From positions 3,968,001-4,032,000 of the forward strand of contig NZ_CP107567.1 in the NCBI RefSeq assembly GCF_025854275.1: a DNA stretch of 64,000 nt, written 5' to 3'. Both the position numbers and the translations under genes were made by a program. Within the stretch, counting starts at the first letter, position 1; every line of letters starts with the position of its first letter. The notes under the pieces are model-generated. The model was not told where the DNA came from and did not search any database. It saw only the letters and a program-made list of their open reading frames with translations. This document shows, one piece after another, positions 63,444 through 64,000 of the stretch. The stretch comes from Streptomyces peucetius. Its GTDB lineage: Bacteria > Actinomycetota > Actinomycetes > Streptomycetales > Streptomycetaceae.

Positions 63444-64000
63444 TCAGGACTGAGCAGCCCACCACTCCTTGAGCGCGGACACCGCGGCGTCGCGCTCCAT
63501 CGGCCCGTTCTCCAGTCGCAAATCGAGGAGGAAGGCATACGCCTTGCCGATCACCGGACCGGGACCGATACCCAGGATTTCCTGGATCTCATTGCCGTTC
63601 AGGTCCGGCCTGATCGCGTCCAGCTCCTCCTGCTCCTTGAGCTGTGCGATGCGGTCCTCGAGGCCGTCGTAGGCGCGGGAGAGAGCTCCGGCCTTGCGCT
63701 TGTTCCTCGTGGTGCAGTCCGAGCGCGTCAGCTTGTGCAGGCGGTCCAGCAACGGTCCTGCATCGCGCACGTACCGCCGAACCGCGGAATCGGTCCACTC
63801 GCCGGTCCCGTAGCCGTGGAAGCGCAGATGCAGCTCCACGAGTCGCGAGACGTCCTTGACCATCTCGTTCGAGTACTTGAGCGCCGTCATCCGCTTCTTG
63901 GTCATCTTCGCCCCGACCACCTCGTGGTGGTGGAAGGAGACTCGGCCGTCCGGCTCGAAACGCCGCGTCCGGGGCTTGCCGATGTCATGCAGCAGGGCGG
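63444..64000 (-). CDS. CCA-adding tRNA nucleotidyltransferase, C-terminal part (5' truncated by the window)
   Basis: The frame runs off the right edge, so only the last about 185 residues are present. They include an HD-type motif (LLHDIGKPRTRRFEPDGRVS, then FHHHEVVGAKM) and the helical tRNA-binding region (TGEWTDSAVRRYVRDAGPLL; ALSRAYDGLEDRIAQLKEQE; GPGPVIGKAYAFLLDLRLEN). This matches the actinobacterial CCA tRNA nucleotidyltransferase with an HD domain, often labelled PcnA, which adds or repairs the CCA end of tRNA. It converges on the palindrome/parS region. Confidence 0.88.
   Translation of the reverse strand, partial: ALLHDIGKPRTRRFEPDGRVSFHHHEVVGAKMTKKRMTALKYSNEMVKDVSRLVELHLRFHGYGTGEWTDSAVRRYVRDAGPLLDRLHKLTRSDCTTRNKRKAGALSRAYDGLEDRIAQLKEQEELDAIRPDLNGNEIQEILGIGPGPVIGKAYAFLLDLRLENGPMERDAAVSALKEWWAAQS

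Overview
The window looks like part of the core of a Streptomyces (or very close actinomycete) chromosome. The sequence is very GC-rich with strong third-position GC bias. It carries an SsgA/SsgR sporulation pair, Streptomyces-type DnaA boxes (TTGTCCACA), five perfect parS sites (GTTTCACGTGAAAC), F420-type and Tat-exported oxidoreductases, and a dnaB/rplI/rpsR/ssb/rpsF block. From memory, the gene order follows the S. coelicolor interval from about SCO3964 down to SCO3896. oriC should then lie a short way beyond the right-hand end, although no oriC, dnaA or dnaN is in the window.

Layout. 1-2.8 kb: end of a CopC/CopD-type copper protein, a Tat-exported Dyp peroxidase (efeB type) and pheA. 2.8-3.4 kb: a non-coding DnaA-box array. 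3.4-5.5 kb: serS and a coupled HAD phosphatase. 5.9-6.6 kb: a frameshifted antirepressor-like gene. 6.8-10.4 kb: a minus-strand operon of two ABC ATPase/permease pairs. 10.6-16 kb: an alpha/beta-hydrolase-SDR fusion, a MerR regulator, kptA, an LLM oxidoreductase and a second HAD phosphatase. 16-24 kb: an M23 peptidase and the cydA-cydB-cydCD operon behind a Rex operator. 24-27 kb: a cyclophilin-like protein, an IS1380-family insertion (1682 bp, CTAG duplications) and hisC. 27.6-36 kb: a LacI regulator, a metallophosphoesterase, membrane proteins, a DUF2637 pair, thiC with a TPP riboswitch, and a YibE/F protein. 36-46.5 kb: ssgA/ssgR, small membrane proteins, a cupin, a PLP lyase, several regulators, Nudix, GNAT, a serine hydrolase, and a DUF1772/TetR divergent pair. 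46.6-52.4 kb: dnaB, a MATE exporter and the rpsF-ssb-rpsR-rplI operon. 52.5-59.2 kb: an envelope group (FemX-like, alanine-racemase-like, GT87, class A PBP). 59.5-64 kb: PadR with inositol-phosphate synthase, an MFS transporter, a broken proline-rich membrane protein, and the truncated end of a CCA-adding enzyme.

The main functional groups are: respiration under low oxygen (cyd genes under Rex), the replication/translation block, the peptidoglycan/envelope group, and developmental control (ssgA/ssgR). The only two TTA (bldA) codons I found are in two regulators.

I found no clear undescribed multi-gene system. The most notable signals are non-coding: a DnaA-box array with exact 13-bp phasing, further DnaA-box groups before kptA and dnaB, and parS sites placed at the centres of long perfect palindromes or across start codons. 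Signs of decay or transfer are the IS1380 copy, an IS110 remnant, a possible sensor-kinase remnant and two broken genes.
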